DNA from: Sphingobacteriales bacterium
Lineage (GTDB): Bacteria; Bacteroidota; Bacteroidia; Chitinophagales; UBA2359
Direction of reading: 5' to 3'
Assembly: GCA_016711295.1 (NCBI GenBank)
Contig: JADJTE010000006.1
Coordinates: forward strand, 186,001-250,000
DNA: 64,000 nucleotides
Shown here piece by piece: positions 19,374 through 27,842 of this stretch. Each line of letters starts with the position of its first letter. The first letter of the stretch is position 1. The position numbers were made by a program, and so were the translations under genes. A model generated the notes under the pieces. That model was not told where the DNA came from and made no database searches. It saw only the letters and a program-made list of their open reading frames with translations.

Positions 19374-20716
19374 ATGCCCCAACAAATTTTACTACAAGGC
19401 ATCGGCAAAGCCGACCTAAGCAACATACAAAACTACATAGCGCAAGGCGGTTACGAATCGGTGCGCAAAGCCCTCAGCAGCCTCACTCCCGACGAAGTGA
19501 CCGAAGAAGTCAAAAAATCGGGCTTGCGCGGACGCGGCGGTGCGGGCTTCCCTACGGGTATGAAATGGTCTTTTATCGATAAAAAATCGGGCAAACCCCG
19601 CTACTTAGTCTGCAATGCCGACGAAAGCGAACCCGGTACTTTCAAAGACCGCTATTTGATGGAATATAACCCCCATATCTTGGTCGAGGGGCTGATTACA
19701 TCGAGCTATGCTCTGGGAGCCAATACTGCCTATATTTATATACGCGGCGAATATTGGTACCTTATCGATATATTAGAACGCGCCATAGCCCAAGCTAAAC
19801 AACAAGGGTTTTTGGGCAAAAATATTCTGGGTAAAGGTTTCGACCTCGAAATATATGTGCACCCAGGCGCGGGCGCGTATATCTGCGGCGAAGAAACCGC
19901 ACTACTCGAATCGCTCGAAGGCAAGCGCGGCAACCCACGCATCAAACCACCTTTTCCTGCTGTCTATGGCTTGTATGGCTGCCCTACGGTGGTCAATAAT
20001 GTCGAAACACTATCGGCAGTGCCTTGGATAGTAGTCAATGGCGGCGATGCTTATGTCAAAATTGGCATTGGGCGCAGCACAGGCACCAAACTCATCTCTG
20101 CTTGCGGCAACCTCCAAAAACCGGGTGTGTATGAAATAGAAATGAGCATATCAGTCGAAGAATCGTCTATTCCGACCAATATTGCGGCGGTATTGCCAAA
20201 GGCAAAGACCTAAAAGCCTGTGTGCCGGGCGGCTCGTCGGTGCCCATTTTGCCCAAAGAACTGCTATTCAAAACCGCCCAAGGGCGAAACCCGCATGATG
20301 ACCTACGAATCGCTATCAGACGGAGGTTTTTTGACGGGTTCGATGTTGGGTTCGGGCGGCTTTATCGCTTACGACGAAGACCAATGTATTGTGCGCAATA
20401 CTTGGAACTTTACGCGCTTTTATCACCACGAAAGTTGCGGACAATGCAGCCCCTGCCGTGAAGGAACAGGTTGGATGGAGCAAGTATTGCACAAAATCGA
20501 AAACGGACACGGTACAACCGACGATATAGACCTACTATGGGATATACAACGCAAAATAGAAGGCAATACTATTTGCCCGCTCGGCGATGCCGCTGCTTGG
20601 CCGTAGCCGCCGCTATACGCCATTTCCGCCACGAATTTGAATGGCATGTTCGTTATCCACAAGAAGCAACGCGCCCTGGTGCTGCCTATAAAGGCAGCCA
20701 AGCCGCAGCGATATAA
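19374..20716 (+). CDS. nuoF: NADH-quinone oxidoreductase subunit F, three frameshifts
   Basis: About 447 residues once repaired, the usual length. It carries FMN, the NADH site and a 4Fe-4S cluster. Seen: LRGRGGAGFPTGMKW (NADH site), CNADESEPGTFKDR, GAGAYICGEETALLESLEG, and the cluster motif ESCGQCSPCREGTGW. Frame breaks occur near 20165 (one base missing before the YSDQYCGG stretch), near 20283 (extra G before ETRMMTYESL) and near 20600 (missing C before VAAAIRHF). The C-terminus continues to 20716. nuoG and later subunits do not follow. Confidence 0.92.
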
Positions 20717-20784
20717 AAAAATAGCGCAATACGTGCCTCTCAACAAGCTATGAGTTTATAATTTCTATTGCCTGTCTATATCTC

Positions 20785-21519
20785 ATGAATTATTTGCAAG
20801 AAATAGGTCGCTATTCGCTATTAATGAGACAATTGTTTGTGCGCCCCGATAATTGGGCAATGTACCGAAAAGAAATTTTTCGGCAGATGAACAATATCGG
20901 CGTAGGTTCTTTGGCTATCATCGGCACCATTTCGTTTTTTGTGGGTGCAGTATCTGCCATACAATTTGCCTACCAAATGGCGGGGCAATTGCTGCCTATG
21001 TACCTACTCGGCTTTATTATCCGCGATTCGATGATTATCGAATTAGGTCCTACTTTGTCGGGTCTTATCCTGGCGGGTAAGGTAGGCTCTAATATATCGA
21101 GCGAATTGGGCACAATGCGCATCTCCGAACAGATTGATGCCTTAGAAACGATGGGCGTTAATAGTGCCAACTACCTCATCGCTCCCAAGGTATGGGCTGC
21201 TGTGCTGATAGTGCCGCCCTTGGTAGTTGTATCTGCTTTTTTGGGCATTTATGGCGGTTTCTTGGCATCGGTCAATTACGGTATTGCGCCGGGTATCTAC
21301 GAAAAAGGCTTAGTATCGTGGTTCAAAGAGTTCAACCTCGTCATTATGGCGGTTAAATCGGTTGTATTTGCCTTTATTCTTACGTCTATAGCTTGCTACG
21401 AGGGCTATACTGTCAAGGGCGGTGCCATACAAATAGGGCAGGCAAGCACTCGCGCCGTAGTACATGGCAGTATATTGATTATTCTTTTCGATTATATCAT
21501 TACGTCAATGCTCACCTAA
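20785..21519 (+). CDS. MlaE family ABC transporter permease, paralogue 1
   Basis: 244 residues with five or six membrane segments. Shows MlaE/YrbE family patterns: FRQMNNIGVGSLAIIGTISFFVGAV, ELGPTLSGLILAGKVGSNISSELGTMRISEQIDALETMGVN and SIACYEGYTVKGGAIQIGQASTRAVV. MlaE is the permease of the Mla phospholipid transporter that keeps outer-membrane lipid asymmetry. No MlaF ATPase or MlaD protein is next to it here. A second paralogue is at 49389-50126. Intact frame. Confidence 0.92.
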   Translation: MNYLQEIGRYSLLMRQLFVRPDNWAMYRKEIFRQMNNIGVGSLAIIGTISFFVGAVSAIQFAYQMAGQLLPMYLLGFIIRDSMIIELGPTLSGLILAGKVGSNISSELGTMRISEQIDALETMGVNSANYLIAPKVWAAVLIVPPLVVVSAFLGIYGGFLASVNYGIAPGIYEKGLVSWFKEFNLVIMAVKSVVFAFILTSIACYEGYTVKGGAIQIGQASTRAVVHGSILIILFDYIITSMLT

Positions 21520-21538
21520 ACGAGTAGATAGAATAAAG

Positions 21539-21660
21539 GTAGCTATTTAGGGTATAGGGTTTTGGGTATGGGGTTTTGAGCTATGTCTATCTGATAAGGC
21601 GTGATATCGTTGCATATCCGATTAGAAATAGCTATTCTCCCTACAATGCCAAATAGTTAC
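21539..21660 (+). mobile_element. MITE-like element A, copy 3
   Basis: 122 bp, GTAGCTATTTAGGG to CCAAATAGTTAC. It is flanked by an exact 8-bp direct repeat GAATAAAG (21531-21538 and 21661-21668), the clearest target-site duplication of the family together with copy 1. It lies between the mlaE stop and the terminator hairpin. Confidence 0.88.
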
Positions 21661-21669
21661 GAATAAAGA

Positions 21670-21727
21670 ACAATGCAAACTCGCGGCTATCCCGATTAAT
21701 TTCGGTATAGCCGCGAGTTTGCATTGT
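21670..21727. terminator. Perfect 21-bp hairpin between convergent genes
   Basis: ACAATGCAAACTCGCGGCTA and its exact inverse complement enclose a short loop. It lies between mlaE (plus) and the DUF1573 lipoprotein gene (minus), so it can serve as a bidirectional terminator. There is no long T-run. Confidence 0.7.
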
Positions 21728-21771
21728 AGAGGGCAAAACCGTCCCTCCCCTATACTACCAACAAGTAGCGA

Positions 21772-22365
21772 TTATTTGCCGCCGCCTTGGGGTTGTACTT
21801 GGATTTGGGGTTGTTTAGCATCGCCTGCGGGTGCTGCGGGGGCGTTGGGGTCTTTCTCAACCATACCTTTGATGATAATTTGGGTGGGGTTGGGGTCTGT
21901 ATTTGCCATGATGGTAACAGTTTTTGACTGCTGACCTGTTTTGCCTTTCGAGTTAAACTCTACTTTGATTTCGCCCGATCCACCAGGAGCTACGGGGTCT
22001 TTCGGCCATTCAGGAACAGTACAACCACAAGAACCTTTCGCGCTGTTAATAACAAGAGGCTCTTTACCTGTATTGGTAAATTTATATACGTGTGTCACTT
22101 TTTCGCCATCTTTTACTTTGCCAAAGTCATATTCGGTTTCAGCAAATTTGATAGTTGTTTTAGGAACGTTGGGATCAACAGCATTTTCAGTTCCCGCAGC
22201 AGGGGCATTGGGATCAGCGGGGTTGGCAGTTGTGGCAGTATTAGTGGTAGCCGCAGCGTCGCCAGCGGTTGGGGTAGTTTTGTTGGCATCGCCACCTGTA
22301 TTGTTACAAGCTACGGTAAAAGCCAACAAGGTAGCTACGAAAGCAAAACCGAAAAACTTTTTCAT
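21772..22365 (-). CDS. DUF1573 domain lipoprotein
   Basis: 197 residues. The signal peptide ends in a lipobox, LLAFTVACNN (lipidated Cys20). A low-complexity Ala/Thr/Asn/Pro linker covers about residues 22-65. The DUF1573 domain, an Ig-like fold common in Bacteroidota, covers about 70-165 with TEYDFGKVKDGEKVTHVYKF, GSCGCTVPEWPKDPVAPG and the strand VEFNSKGKTGQQSKTV. The C-terminal tail is rich in Pro, Ala and Gln. Exact role unknown. Single-gene unit with its own promoter and a terminator hairpin after it. Confidence 0.88.
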   Translation of the reverse strand: MKKFFGFAFVATLLAFTVACNNTGGDANKTTPTAGDAAATTNTATTANPADPNAPAAGTENAVDPNVPKTTIKFAETEYDFGKVKDGEKVTHVYKFTNTGKEPLVINSAKGSCGCTVPEWPKDPVAPGGSGEIKVEFNSKGKTGQQSKTVTIMANTDPNPTQIIIKGMVEKDPNAPAAPAGDAKQPQIQVQPQGGGK

Positions 22366-22477
22366 TGTCGAAAAAAGATTAAAGAATATAGGAAAGTTAA
22401 AGAAAAAATTATGAACTTATGTCTATTAAAATAGCTGCACCGCTAACAAGCATTGCGCATTATTCCTAATGACGATG

Positions 22478-22507
22478 CAAAGGTACGGCAGTTTTTGAGA
22501 TTTCCAA
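22478..22507 (-). promoter_or_regulatory. Bacteroidetes-type promoter for the DUF1573 gene
   Basis: On the minus strand TACCTTTG (22478-22485) is preceded by TTGG at 22504-22507, spacing about 18-20 bp. The -7 box is 113 bp before the start codon. Confidence 0.5.
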
Positions 22508-22797
22508 CTAAATTTTTAGTTCTTAACGTTTTTTTACAAAAAAAAATTAAAAAACGTCCTCATACCTGCCCTATTCAATGTTTAGCCCCAATTGTCGCCT
22601 TATTTTTAGTACCCACTTCGAGGCTGAACTAATATAAGCTACTGCGGGCATATTGGCATTGCTGCAAATGCTACTCTGTACTGATATTAGGTTGTTGCGC
22701 TTAATAAATCGCGCAAAATATGGCGGTATGCAAAAAAAGCCGTATTTTGCGCCGCCATATAGCAATATTCCAAGTTTTCAATAAAATTTCTATATAA
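22508..22797. other. Interval upstream of sucD with interleaved inverted repeats
   Basis: About 290 bp. Between 22711 and 22760 two inverted-repeat pairs are interleaved: GCGCAAAATA (22711-22720) with TATTTTGCGC (22743-22752), and ATATGGCGG (22718-22726) with CCGCCATAT (22752-22760). The order a-b-a'-b' allows two alternative hairpins. The small minus-strand frame at 22571-22765 has no recognisable feature. Confidence 0.45.
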
Positions 22798-23679
22798 ATG
22801 TCTGTTTTAGTCAATAAAGATTCGCGGGTCTTAGTACAGGGTTTTACTGGCACCGAAGGCTCGTTTCATGCCGAACAAATGATAGCCTACGGCACGCAAG
22901 TAGTGGGCGGCGTAACGCCAGGCAAAGGCGGCATGATGCACTTAGACCGCCCTGTGTTTAATACCGTAGCTGCTGCCGTAGCTGCTACCCAAGCCAACGT
23001 ATCCATCATTTTTGTACCACCCGCCTTTGCCGCCGATGCCATTGTCGAAGCTGCCGAAGCAGGCATCGCACTCATCATTTGCATCACCGAAGGTATTCCC
23101 GTGCAAGACATGATAAAAGCCAAAGCCTATGTCAAAAGCCGCCCTAACTGCCGCCTTATCGGTCCTAACTGCCCAGGTGTCATCACGCCAGGCGAGGCAA
23201 AAGTAGGCATCATGCCCGGATTTATACACCGTCCAGGCACCATTGGCATCGTATCGCGGTCGGGCACCCTCACCTACGAAGCCGTGAACCAAGTAACCAA
23301 AGCGGGCTACGGACAATCAACCTGCATTGGTGTAGGCGGCGACCCCGTCAATGGCACTACTACCCTCGAAGCCATACAGCTACTAATGGCTGACCCCAAC
23401 ACCGAAGGTATCATTATGATAGGCGAAATCGGCGGCTCTATGGAAGCCAATGCCGCTTATTGGATTAAAGAACACGGCACCAAACCCGTAGTGGGCTTTA
23501 TTGCAGGACAAACCGCACCCAAAGGCAAACGCATGGGGCACGCGGGTGCTATCGTAGGCGGCGCAGACGATACCGCCGAAGCCAAAATGAAAATTATGCG
23601 CGAGTGCGGCATCTATGTCGTTGATTCGCCTGCTTTTATCGGGCGCACAATGGCAGAAGCCTTACAAAAACGCGGCTAA
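22798..23679 (+). CDS. sucD: Succinate-CoA ligase (ADP-forming) subunit alpha
   Basis: 293 residues, full length. A TCA-cycle enzyme that interconverts succinyl-CoA and succinate with substrate-level ATP formation. Seen: VLVQGFTGTEGSFHAEQM (CoA-binding), GPNCPGVITPGEAKVGIMPG, the GGDPVNGTTTLEAI region, and the phosphorylated histidine in RMGHAGAIVGG. The beta subunit (sucC) is not adjacent. A strong terminator follows. Confidence 0.97.
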   Translation: MSVLVNKDSRVLVQGFTGTEGSFHAEQMIAYGTQVVGGVTPGKGGMMHLDRPVFNTVAAAVAATQANVSIIFVPPAFAADAIVEAAEAGIALIICITEGIPVQDMIKAKAYVKSRPNCRLIGPNCPGVITPGEAKVGIMPGFIHRPGTIGIVSRSGTLTYEAVNQVTKAGYGQSTCIGVGGDPVNGTTTLEAIQLLMADPNTEGIIMIGEIGGSMEANAAYWIKEHGTKPVVGFIAGQTAPKGKRMGHAGAIVGGADDTAEAKMKIMRECGIYVVDSPAFIGRTMAEALQKRG

Positions 23680-23717
23680 ACCTATCATTGCCCCACAGAT
23701 ACCCCTACCACACATCG

Positions 23718-23766
23718 CGACAACAGCGACCTTGACTATCGAGTCAAGGTCGCTGTTGTCGTTTTT
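23718..23766 (+). terminator. Rho-independent terminator after sucD
   Basis: A perfect 20-bp stem (CGACAACAGCGACCTTGACT and its complement) with loop ATCG, followed by TTTTT at 23762-23766. Confidence 0.92.
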
Positions 23767-23947
23767 AGCATAGACTTGTGGCGGCGACACACTTGCTTGG
23801 TCCTAAAATGGTGTGCCCTCTTTCGCCTGATTTTCGTTTATTTTTGGAAGCATAGCTCTACGGTGCCTCCAAAAATAAGCCTCCACCAGCCCCAGAGCCT
23901 CCCTTTTCCCACTCTAACCCGACACTGCCACAAAAGTCCAATATTTT

Positions 23948-25537
23948 TTATCGCCAAGCACTCATTAATACTGCATAAACTTTCGTTAGCACCTTGTTCA
24001 GGGCACAAAACACATCAATTTTTGATTTGTTGATAGCGGGTGCCTTGGGGGCATTGGCTTTTAGGTAGAGCCTTTCGCCTACTAAGGGTTGTAGCTTGGG
24101 AGTAAGTTTATTTTTTTCGCACAAGGCATTGAGGCTAATGCCATAGCGTTGGGCAATGCCCCACAAAGTTTCGCCTTGTGCTACGAGGTGGAGTTTTGTC
24201 TCACATTTATCGCTTTTGGGCATCAAAAAAATATTTTGTTTGGCGGGTAGCGCAGTATTTTCGTTTTTCAGGTCGTTATACTTCACTATTTGTTCGGGGG
24301 CAAGGCGGTAGGTTTTCGCAATTTGGGCTACCGACACTTCGTAGGGATAAGTAACGGTTTTGGCATCGTTTACATAGTTGAATTTTTGGGGTGGCAGCAT
24401 CGGGCTGTCTTTTCGGCGGGCGGCGGCGGCTTCGGCAGCAGACAACTTAGCGGCGGGCGCGGCGGTGGCTCTTTCGGCTACCGCTACGATATTAGCAGGG
24501 TCGGGTTCGTGGGCAGCAGGAAAGCTGGCGTTGTCGGGTATAAACACAATAGTTTGGTGGTCGTATTGTGGCATCAGATAGTCGGGTGTGGGGTCGGACG
24601 GCGGCGTAGGTAGAGGAGGTTCGGTATAGGCAGGTTTGGGTTTGGGTGGGGCGGTTATTGGGGCTTGGGCTGTTAGGTCGGATATGGTCTGGATTTTTGT
24701 TGGGGCGGCAGGTGGGGGCGTGGCTGCGGGTTTGTTGGGTTTGGCACGCCGTTGCTTGCGCGGGTTTGCAGCGGTATTCAGTTCTTTGACATTGGGCATT
24801 ACTGCGGGCGCGCCACTCAATTGTTGTAGCGGAATATTGGGGCGTTGGGCAAGCGATTGGCGCATAGCGTCGTCGAGCGATGCCAAATCGGATTTGCCCG
24901 CAGGAGCAGCATTGCGCTTGGGTTTGGTGCCTTTTGGGGCATGTGCCGTAAAAATAGCAGCCTCGCCCTTGTTGAGGTTTTCGGCTACGGCGGGTTGGGG
25001 TGTGCCGCCTAAATCGTATTCGTACAACTGATATTGCTCGATGATTTGAATCAAGCGTTGGTCGTAGGTGGCTAAGGTGGCATAGCCTGCTTTTTTCAAA
25101 CCCTTAGCCCAACCCACATAGTCGGTTGGCGATAGGCTGAATAGGTCTAAGTAGCGGTCGCGCTGCTGCAATATATTAGAGTGGTCGATAAACGATTCTT
25201 CGGCAGAGGCATATTTGCGAAAACACTCTTGTGGTGCGTCGTCGTCATGATAAAGGGTATCGCCTTCCCAATCGCTTTTGCACTTGATACCAAAATGGTT
25301 GTTGGCTTTTTGGGCTAATGCACTATTGCCGTTTTGCGATTCAAACATGCCTTGTGCCAATTTGATACTCGCAGGAATGCCCGTCCGATACATCTCGGAG
25401 ATAGCCAAATCGCGATAGCGCGTAATGTACTGATGGGCTTGTATCGTAACGCCGTGCGCATAAACGGGATTGGGGCAGACAAACCAAAGCAAGGTGTCGA
25501 GGTAGATGAGCCAAAAAGCAAATTTCGGAAACAGCAT
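23948..25537 (-). CDS. Glucosaminidase (GH73-like) with two LysM domains
   Basis: About 529 residues from the ATG at 25537; a start at 25588 is also possible. There is an N-terminal signal (LLWFVCPNPVYAHG). The glucosaminidase domain covers about residues 30-180: IKLAQGMFESQNGNSALAQ contains the catalytic Glu, followed by NNHFGIKCKSDWEG and YDQRLIQIIEQYQLY. A long Ala/Pro-rich linker follows, then two LysM modules (VTYPYEVSVAQIAKTYRL and HLVAQGETLWGIAQRYG) that bind peptidoglycan. It likely trims the cell wall. The last 25 residues are not LysM-like and may be unstructured. Confidence 0.88.
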   Translation of the reverse strand: MLFPKFAFWLIYLDTLLWFVCPNPVYAHGVTIQAHQYITRYRDLAISEMYRTGIPASIKLAQGMFESQNGNSALAQKANNHFGIKCKSDWEGDTLYHDDDAPQECFRKYASAEESFIDHSNILQQRDRYLDLFSLSPTDYVGWAKGLKKAGYATLATYDQRLIQIIEQYQLYEYDLGGTPQPAVAENLNKGEAAIFTAHAPKGTKPKRNAAPAGKSDLASLDDAMRQSLAQRPNIPLQQLSGAPAVMPNVKELNTAANPRKQRRAKPNKPAATPPPAAPTKIQTISDLTAQAPITAPPKPKPAYTEPPLPTPPSDPTPDYLMPQYDHQTIVFIPDNASFPAAHEPDPANIVAVAERATAAPAAKLSAAEAAAARRKDSPMLPPQKFNYVNDAKTVTYPYEVSVAQIAKTYRLAPEQIVKYNDLKNENTALPAKQNIFLMPKSDKCETKLHLVAQGETLWGIAQRYGISLNALCEKNKLTPKLQPLVGERLYLKANAPKAPAINKSKIDVFCALNKVLTKVYAVLMSAWR

Positions 25538-25878
25538 AGTGTTAGGTGGTGTTCGGTGGTGGGCAACAATACGCAATATACTCGCCATCTATACGCGTAA
25601 GCGCACCGAGAAAAGTTGGCAAGCATTACCCATATTAGACGATTTGATGAAGTATAGGCAAGTTTGTTTGACATTGTTTATCTATCAAAAAGCGTTCCGA
25701 TACAGCATTTTTCTACTTATGCCAATAAATACCGTTTAAATTTTTAGGTGCTTTTTCTATGGAAATAAAAAAGCATTGTATGTTCTATTCCAAGCGTTAT
25801 CAGTAGTTTATATAACGCAGAATAGTACACACAATGCCATATTGGAGGCTAAAACTTGCCTACTTTTTGAAGGTATTT

Positions 25879-26751
25879 TTATTTAGCTCCCTTGGTAAAC
25901 ATTTCGAGCATGTCCCACATTTCGGGTGTTACCATGTCTAAATTGTTAAATTCGCCCGCACCTTTGAGCCACTCACCGCCATCGATAGTGATGCAATCTC
26001 CGTTGATAAAGGCGGCATAGTCTGATGCCAAATAAGCCACCAAATTGGCAAGTTCTTGGTGCTCGCCCACTCTACCTACGGGGATTTTGTTGGCGGGTTC
26101 AAATTTTTCGCGGATAGGGTCGGGCATCAGCCTTGACCAGGCTCCTTCGGTTGGGAAGGGTCCGGGGGCTATGGCGTTGCAGCGAATATCGTAACGCGCC
26201 CACTCAACGGCTAAGGAGCGCATCATTGCCAATACGCCCGCTTTGGCGCATGCCGAGGGCACGACATAAGCCGAACCTGTCCATGCGTAGGTCGTTACGA
26301 TGCTGAGTATGGTGCCGCGTTGTTGTTGCGCAATCCAATGTTTGCCCAAAGCCAGGGTAAAATGTATTGTTCCTTTCAATACAATATCAATGACCGCACT
26401 AAATGCCCGTGGCGACAGTCGTTCGGTAGGACTAATAAAATTGCCTGCGGCGTTGTTGATAAGCACGTCTATACTACCAAATTCGGCAAAGGCTTGGCGG
26501 AGTACATTTTCTACTTGTTCGTAGTCGCGCACGTCGCATTGTAGCGGCAATACCCGTCCGCCTGTTTCGGCACTTAGCTCGTCGGCAGTAGCTTTTAGTA
26601 CATCGATTTTGCGGCTGGCAATGACCACATTAGCACCTAATTGTAAAAAATAGCGGGTCATAGATTTGCCCAAACCCGTACCTCCGCCCGTAATAAGGAC
26701 GGTTTTGCCCGAAAAAGTGCCATCGGGTAGCATAGCTTGTGTGTATAGCAT
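25879..26751 (-). CDS. SDR oxidoreductase, 2,4-dienoyl-CoA reductase-like
   Basis: 290 residues. Classical short-chain dehydrogenase: nucleotide-binding VLITGGGTGLGKS, NNAAGNF, and a C-terminal INGDCITIDGG. The catalytic region reads TTYAWTGSAYVVPSACAKAGV, with Ser and Lys but without the normal YxxxK tyrosine. The same pattern occurs in mitochondrial and peroxisomal 2,4-dienoyl-CoA reductases (DECR), which remove double bases at even positions in unsaturated fatty acid breakdown. No other beta-oxidation gene is in the window. Intact frame. Confidence 0.85.
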   Translation of the reverse strand: MLYTQAMLPDGTFSGKTVLITGGGTGLGKSMTRYFLQLGANVVIASRKIDVLKATADELSAETGGRVLPLQCDVRDYEQVENVLRQAFAEFGSIDVLINNAAGNFISPTERLSPRAFSAVIDIVLKGTIHFTLALGKHWIAQQQRGTILSIVTTYAWTGSAYVVPSACAKAGVLAMMRSLAVEWARYDIRCNAIAPGPFPTEGAWSRLMPDPIREKFEPANKIPVGRVGEHQELANLVAYLASDYAAFINGDCITIDGGEWLKGAGEFNNLDMVTPEMWDMLEMFTKGAK

Positions 26752-26935
26752 CTGTATAGATTAAAGTATTGATTTTTGGGTATTCATCTAACGAAAGGCA
26801 TAAACCATCGCCATCTCAATGCGAAACAGGAGTTTGTTAATAGGCAAAGTAAGGCAGATAGATTACTCAATTGTAACAAAAATGTCATGTCTGACGTAAA
26901 AAATAGTATTAAACAAGCCAATTTGCGAACAAAGG

Positions 26936-26962
26936 CAAAGGTACAAAAAATGTTTTGGGCAA
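26936..26962 (-). promoter_or_regulatory. Candidate promoter for the SDR gene
   Basis: Minus-strand TACCTTTG at 26936-26943, with TTG at 26960-26962 upstream (16 bp spacing). It lies about 185 bp before the start codon. Confidence 0.4.
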
Positions 26963-27066
26963 TTAACACAACCCCAAAAAACATTGCACCTATTCCCACT
27001 TGGTTTGTTCAACACCTTGCCATACTATTGGGCTATTTTGCCCATTATCCACTGTCCATACCTTTT

Positions 27067-27414
27067 ATGATTATGAAAACACGTTTTGCTGCCCTGCTTG
27101 CTTTCTTTGTGGTGTTTTGCTGCCTTGCCCGCTTTTGCAGGATCGGGCGGCACAAAAGACAAAATGGTGTAGAGTGCAATATCGAGATAGCCTTCGATTA
27201 TGCGGTCGACCAATTATCGGTCGAGTTTAGCAATATTTCGTTGGGCAATTACGATTTGCTGCTTTGGGATTTTGGCGACCATAATTCGTCGCGCGAAGCT
27301 AAGCCTAAACATACCTACGCCCAAGAAGGTAAATACGATTTTTGCCTAACCGCTATCAACACCGAACGACAATGCGAAAATCGTTTTTGTGGCGAAGTAT
27401 ACGTGTTCAAATAG
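27067..27414 (+). CDS. Small secreted PKD-domain protein
   Basis: 116 residues from the first ATG (or 114 from the second at 27073). It has an N-terminal hydrophobic segment (FAALLAFFVVFCCL), then one PKD/Ig-like domain with the hallmark LLLWDFGDHNSS and PKHTYAQEGKYDFCLTAIN. The two cysteines QCENRFCGE may form a disulfide. A neighbouring frame reads LPAFAGSGG right after the hydrophobic core, which would be a better signal cleavage site, so a pair of compensating indels at about 27120-27170 is possible. Role unknown. Confidence 0.65.
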   Translation: MIMKTRFAALLAFFVVFCCLARFCRIGRHKRQNGVECNIEIAFDYAVDQLSVEFSNISLGNYDLLLWDFGDHNSSREAKPKHTYAQEGKYDFCLTAINTERQCENRFCGEVYVFK

Positions 27415-27544
27415 CCGCAAATACTCATTTTGCGCCCCATAAGTTTAGGCAAATTCAATCCAAGGCTCCTTTCTTACTTGTTGGATAACAATAAGCAAGA
27501 GAGGGGCTATTAATAGTTTGGGTTGTTTAGCCTTATGTATCAAA

Positions 27545-27682
27545 ATTAAACACTACCTATTTTACTAATAACAAGCGAGTTATGAAGCTATAAATTTTTT
27601 ATTATATTTTCACAAGCACACACAAGTCGTTCATTTTCGGCATATTAGATAGCACAAATTATTTAAAGCGAGGATTGCTACC
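27545..27682 (-). mobile_element. Element C, second copy (inverted, diverged)
   Basis: Read on the minus strand it begins AGCAATCCTCGCTTTAAATA and continues with CCGAAAATGAACGA and ATAACTCGCTTGTTATTA. Each of these aligns with the C element inside B1. The inverted ends are degenerate here and no B-type ends are present. Confidence 0.65.
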
Positions 27683-27776
27683 TAAAATCGTATCCTGCAC
27701 AACTCGACAAAACACTAATCACTAAAAACCAAGCACTAAAAACTAAGAACACCTCAAATTAGCCAAAATAAAGTCG

Positions 27777-27784
27777 TAATTTTG
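27777..27784 (+). promoter_or_regulatory. Candidate -7 box for ccmF
   Basis: TAATTTTG, 58 bp before the ccmF-type start codon, in the TAnnTTTG form. No clear -33 box. Confidence 0.4.
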
Positions 27785-27842
27785 TGCCTTGTAAGCACGC
27801 GCCACCCAATGACTCGCATGCAGATACAACCTATTTCGGCTT

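Larger units (their letters stand above)
27415..27842. other. Interval with an inverted copy of element C
   Basis: 428 bp between the PKD gene and ccmF. About 27545-27682 is a diverged inverted copy of the element C interior found at 3886-4042. An imperfect hairpin around 27470-27505 may end the PKD transcript. Confidence 0.5.

Noticed and set aside
22571..22765. 64-residue minus-strand ORF before sucD
   Set aside because: It runs through the inverted repeats and has no recognisable motif; likely chance.
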